From the NCBI RefSeq assembly GCF_002285635.2, contig NZ_CP023049.2:4402001-4466000 (forward strand): a stretch of DNA of 64,000 bases. The letters run 5' to 3'. A program made the translations under genes and the position numbers. The notes below the pieces were generated by a model, which was not told the origin of the DNA, did no database searches, and saw only the letters and a list, made by a program, of their open reading frames with translations. The DNA is from Chryseobacterium piperi. Its GTDB lineage: Bacteria > Bacteroidota > Bacteroidia > Flavobacteriales > Weeksellaceae. Positions 60,958 to 64,000 of this stretch are shown piece after piece (the first letter of the stretch is position 1; every line of letters starts with the position of its first letter).

Positions 60958-60989
60958 CTTTTTGCCACCCTAGTCTTCAAAACAATCCT

Positions 60990-60997
60990 TATTTTTG
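60990..60997 (+). promoter_or_regulatory. -7 promoter element of the GH13 gene
   Basis: TATTTTTG, 14 bp before the ATG at 61012. Confidence 0.45.
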
Positions 60998-61011
60998 TTA
61001 AAACAGGATTA

Positions 61012-62358
61012 ATGAAAAAATTAATTTTATTAGCAATTATTGGCTTGGGAATTGTTTCCTGTACTAAGCAAAATACAAATAAGACTATGGATTTACCTAA
61101 AGATTGGAAACATTCTACAAATATTTATGAAGTTAATGTAAGACAGTATACTCAGGAAGGGACGTTTAAAGCATTTGAAAAAGAAATGCCTCGACTAAAA
61201 TCAATGGGAGTGAAAACCCTTTGGTTTATGCCAATTACTCCTATTGCCCAGCAAAATAAGAAAGGAAGTATGGGAAGTCCTTATGCCGCTGCTGATTATA
61301 CTTCGATCAATCCGGAATTCGGAACATTGGATGATTTCAAACATATGGTAAATGAAGCCCATAGATTAGGATTTAGAATAATCATTGACTGGGTAGCTAA
61401 TCATACGGGTTGGGATCATGTCTGGACAAAGACTCATCCTGAATTTTATCTTAAGGATCCTGATGGGAAATTTCATATTGCTTCCGGAATGGATGATATT
61501 ATAGAATTGGACTACAAAAATCAGGAAATGCGGAAAGCAATGATTGATGCGATGAAGTTTTGGGTTAAAGAAACCAATATTGATGGCTTCCGATGTGATT
61601 TGGCCTCTTGGGTGGAGTTGGATTTCTGGGAACAGGCACGTCCGGAAGTTGAGACTATTAAACCTCTTTTTTGGTTAGGAGAATTTGATGAGCTGGAAAA
61701 CCCGGAATATGGGAAAGTGTTTGATGCAAGTTATTCGTGGACGTGGATGCATAAATCTGCGGATTATTATAATAAAAATCTTCCTTTGCAGGATTTGAAA
61801 GACCTTTTGGTGAAATACTCAAATCTTGGAGACTCTTCAATGCGAGCATGGTTTACAACTAACCATGACGAAAACTCCTGGAACGGAACGGAATATGAAA
61901 AATATGGAGTGATTACAAAACCTATGGCTGTGTTTTCTGCAACATGGAATGGAATTCCATTATTGTACTCCGGTCAGGAGCTGCCGAATATGAAAAGATT
62001 GGAATTTTTTGAGAAAGATGCAATCGAGTGGACCAATACTTATCAGATGGCTGATTTTTATAAAACATTATTGAATCTGAAATCTTCAAATCCGGCTTTA
62101 AGAGGAGGTGATAAAAATGTGATCACTTATCTTTTGAATACAACAGCTGATGATAAAATTTTAGCTTATGTAAGGAAAAGTGGAGAGCATGAAGTGTTGG
62201 TTGTTTTAAATATGTCAAAAGAACCAGTTAATTTTAGTATTCAGGATGAGAATCTTTCAGGCAGCTTTAGAAATGTCTTTGACTATACTAAAAGAGATTT
62301 TAATGATGGAAAAGGTTTTAATTTCAAAGTTTCAGATTATGCAGTCTTTGAAAAATGA
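61012..62358 (+). CDS. GH13 alpha-amylase-family lipoprotein
   Basis: 448 aa lipoprotein (IIGLGIVSC, Cys17). The TIM barrel carries the GH13 conserved regions DWVANHTG (region I), GFRCDLAS with the nucleophile Asp196 (II), the acid/base Glu224 in GEFDE (III) and TNHDEN with Asp286 (IV). A beta-sandwich domain ends the protein. It acts on alpha-glucans or oligosaccharides at the cell envelope. No SusCD pair is adjacent. Confidence 0.88.
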   Translation: MKKLILLAIIGLGIVSCTKQNTNKTMDLPKDWKHSTNIYEVNVRQYTQEGTFKAFEKEMPRLKSMGVKTLWFMPITPIAQQNKKGSMGSPYAAADYTSINPEFGTLDDFKHMVNEAHRLGFRIIIDWVANHTGWDHVWTKTHPEFYLKDPDGKFHIASGMDDIIELDYKNQEMRKAMIDAMKFWVKETNIDGFRCDLASWVELDFWEQARPEVETIKPLFWLGEFDELENPEYGKVFDASYSWTWMHKSADYYNKNLPLQDLKDLLVKYSNLGDSSMRAWFTTNHDENSWNGTEYEKYGVITKPMAVFSATWNGIPLLYSGQELPNMKRLEFFEKDAIEWTNTYQMADFYKTLLNLKSSNPALRGGDKNVITYLLNTTADDKILAYVRKSGEHEVLVVLNMSKEPVNFSIQDENLSGSFRNVFDYTKRDFNDGKGFNFKVSDYAVFEK

Positions 62359-62432
62359 GAGAATAAGCCACTTAAATTTTGGCTGAAAATTTAAAATGGT
62401 TTATATTTAATTTTAAATAAGATAACTAATAC

Positions 62433-62455
62433 AAGCGGGCTAAAGCCCGCTTTTT
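62433..62455 (+). terminator. Terminator of the GH13 gene
   Basis: Stem AAGCGGGCT / AGCCCGCTT with AA loop, then TTTAA. The core resembles the REP palindromes at 32.3-33 kb. Confidence 0.8.
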
Positions 62456-62485
62456 AATTCAAATCGATACAGACTTTTAATTCAA

Positions 62486-62926
62486 ATGAATAAGGAAGAA
62501 ATATTAAGTATTATAAGAATAAAGGTTTCAGAAAAAATTAAAAATTTTGAAAATTTGATTGATGAAACCCGTGCTTCAAACAATGATACCAAAAGTTCAA
62601 TGGGGGATAAGTATGAAACAGGTCGTGAAATGCTTCAGCAAGAAATTAATAATCTTCAGAGACAGCTTAATGAATCACTAAGCCAGCAAGCCATCCTTCA
62701 AAAAATTACTTCAGAAGATTCTTCCAAAGTACAAAACGGGGCATTGGTAAAGACAGACAGAGGTCTTTTTTATGTGGCTGTATCCATAGGTGAAGTGGTA
62801 TTTGAAAACAAAAAAATGATGACTGTTTCTGCTGAATCTCCTTTGGTAAAAGCAATGTTTGGCAAGAAAAAGGGAGAGAAGTTTGAAATTATTACAATGT
62901 ATCAAACAATAGAAAATATCTGGTAA
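62486..62926 (+). CDS. GreA/GreB-like transcription factor
   Basis: 146 aa. The N-terminal coiled coil (about 10-65) includes SNNDTKSSMGDKYETGREMLQQ, with acidic residues at the tip as in Gre factors. The C-terminal FKBP-like domain (about 75-146) has GALVKTDRGLFYVAVSIG and SPLVKAMFGKKKGEKFEI. It probably acts in the RNA polymerase secondary channel. Homologues are sometimes labelled 3-oxoacyl-ACP synthase, which does not fit this sequence. Confidence 0.75.
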   Translation: MNKEEILSIIRIKVSEKIKNFENLIDETRASNNDTKSSMGDKYETGREMLQQEINNLQRQLNESLSQQAILQKITSEDSSKVQNGALVKTDRGLFYVAVSIGEVVFENKKMMTVSAESPLVKAMFGKKKGEKFEIITMYQTIENIW

Positions 62927-62991
62927 ATACAGGAAAATAACCAATGATTTTGTGAAAAAAGATTATCTAAGTATATCAATAAAATAAAGTT

Positions 62992-63028
62992 AAACAGCTG
63001 TGAAATTATTTTTTACAGCTGTTTTTTT
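62992..63028 (+). terminator. Terminator upstream of thyA
   Basis: Stem AAACAGCTGT / ACAGCTGTTT with a 13-nt loop, followed by T-run. It ends the Gre-like gene. Confidence 0.82.
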
Positions 63029-63083
63029 ATTAACTTTGAAGTTTGTTATAATTTACTAAAAGCACAATCATTAAATTCTCACA

Positions 63084-63878
63084 ATGCAAAATTACTTAGA
63101 CCTTTTACAACATATTCTGGATAATGGAACAGATAAAACGGATAGAACCGGAACGGGAACAAGAAGCGTCTTCGGATATCAGTTGAGGTATGATTTATCA
63201 AAAGGGTTTCCTTTGGTGACGACTAAAAAGGTGCATTTAAAATCTATTATTTATGAGCTGCTTTGGTTCTTAAAAGGAGATACCAATATTAAATATCTAA
63301 ATGATCATGGAGTAAGTATCTGGGATGAGTGGGCTGATGAAAATGGAGACTTAGGTCCTGTTTACGGAGCGCAGTGGAGAAGCTGGAGCGGATCTAATGA
63401 TAAAATAGTCGATCAGATTTCAGAAGTGATCGATCAGATTAAGAAAAATCCTGACTCCAGAAGACTGATTGTTTCTGCATGGAATGTTGCAGAGATACCG
63501 AATATGGCTTTGGCGCCTTGTCATGCCTTATTTCAGTTTTATGTAGCAGATGGAAAACTATCTTTGCAGTTGTATCAGAGAAGTGCTGATGTTTTCCTTG
63601 GTGTTCCTTTTAATATTGCCAGCTATGCTCTATTATTAATGATGGTGGCTCAGGTATGCGATCTTGAGGTGGGAGATTACGTCCACAGTTTTGGTGATGT
63701 CCATATTTATAACAATCATTTCGAACAAGTAAACAGACAGCTTTCAAGAGATCCGAGACCACTTCCTACAATGAAATTAAATCCTGAAATTAAAAATATT
63801 TTTGATTTTAATTTTGAAGATTTTACTTTAGAAAATTATGATCCGCATCCGGGAATTAAAGCACCTGTGGCTATTTAA
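63084..63878 (+). CDS. thyA: Thymidylate synthase
   Basis: 264 aa, the length of Escherichia coli ThyA. It methylates dUMP with methylene-tetrahydrofolate. The nucleophile is Cys146 in APCHALFQFYV; DRTGTGTRSVFG near the start, RSADVFLGVPFNIASY (dUMP and folate site) and the C-terminal PVAI are all present. No dihydrofolate reductase gene is visible in the remaining 122 bp. Confidence 0.96.
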   Translation: MQNYLDLLQHILDNGTDKTDRTGTGTRSVFGYQLRYDLSKGFPLVTTKKVHLKSIIYELLWFLKGDTNIKYLNDHGVSIWDEWADENGDLGPVYGAQWRSWSGSNDKIVDQISEVIDQIKKNPDSRRLIVSAWNVAEIPNMALAPCHALFQFYVADGKLSLQLYQRSADVFLGVPFNIASYALLLMMVAQVCDLEVGDYVHSFGDVHIYNNHFEQVNRQLSRDPRPLPTMKLNPEIKNIFDFNFEDFTLENYDPHPGIKAPVAI

Positions 63879-64000
63879 TAACTGATATTGAGATTGTAAT
63901 TATCTTTTTAAAAAGAAATTACTTTACTAATTTATACCATTAGCGTGGGAATGGATTAGTGATTATTAAGATAAAAAAAGACCGAAAGATTATATATTTC

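Noticed and set aside
62486..62926. 3-oxoacyl-ACP synthase as a name for this gene
   Set aside because: The 146-aa protein has no thiolase fold or catalytic Cys-His-Asn. The coiled coil plus FKBP-like domain fits a Gre factor.

Overview
The window is chromosomal DNA from a low-GC Bacteroidetes bacterium of the family Weeksellaceae, most likely Chryseobacterium or a close relative. The evidence is gliding genes gldB and gldC, two secreted proteins with C-terminal type IX secretion (T9SS) sorting domains, a PafA-type alkaline phosphatase, promoters with the Bacteroidetes -7 element TAnnTTTG, GG-leader peptides of the Chryseobacterium type, and several TonB-dependent receptor loci. I saw no rRNA, tRNA, CRISPR array or prophage.

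Layout. 0.2-4 kb: a secreted M60 mucinase-like peptidase and a thioredoxin-like protein. 4-5.3 kb: a duplicated cassette of small membrane protein plus helical cytosolic protein. 5.5-6.5 kb: a nucleoid-associated protein. 6.6-8.2 kb: IS1182-family copy 1. 8.2-14.2 kb: one minus-strand operon, porin - DASS dicarboxylate transporter - sdhC - sdhA - sdhB, joining C4-dicarboxylate uptake to succinate:quinone oxidoreductase. 14.7-18.5 kb: bacteriophytochrome kinase with its heme oxygenase, then malate dehydrogenase. 18.5-24.3 kb: accessory enzymes, a divergent DoxX/HxlR pair with a nested palindromic operator, and pafA. 24.4-25.8 kb: a barnase-like RNase, an archaemetzincin-like lipoprotein and a barstar-like inhibitor in one overlapping operon. 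25.8-29.5 kb: nadE, two acetyltransferases, gldB and gldC, bracketed by two inverted copies of an ~85-bp repeat. 29.5-32.2 kb: cystathionine gamma-synthase/lyase, an NTF2-like protein, GNAT and DinB. 32.2-33.1 kb: a frameshifted REP-associated tyrosine transposase inside duplicated REP units, followed by a remnant of a second one. 33.1-35.2 kb: threonylcarbamoyl-AMP synthase and CCA-adding enzyme, with a candidate structured RNA between them. 35.4-38.5 kb: cobalamin riboswitch - btuB - BtuG-like lipoprotein. 38.8-41.1 kb: cytidine deaminase, an old-yellow-enzyme family reductase and two small membrane proteins. 41.15-42.7 kb: IS copy 2, inverted relative to copy 1. 42.8-49.6 kb: an orphan GG-leader peptide, a secreted endonuclease I, small conserved proteins, a PLP-dependent deaminase, a LysM glucosaminidase and hemL. 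49.8-53.4 kb: two paralogous amidohydrolases flanking an AraC regulator. 53.6-64 kb: a hypothetical protein, a TonB receptor/lipoprotein pair divergent from a PhoB/PhoR-like two-component system, an IS1096-passenger-like acidic protein, a GH13 lipoprotein, a GreA/B-like factor and thyA.

Most genes are ordinary housekeeping or nutrient-uptake genes. The parts worth a second look are the barnase/archaemetzincin/barstar triplet, the duplicated two-gene cassette at 4-5.3 kb, the RAYT/REP module with its second remnant, the structured RNA candidate upstream of cca, the inverted repeats around nadE-gldBC, the Pho-box-like repeats at 58.3 kb, and the two IS copies, which could invert the 33 kb between them. 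Several starts were moved from TTG codons or upstream positions to an internal ATG; the reason is given in each entry.
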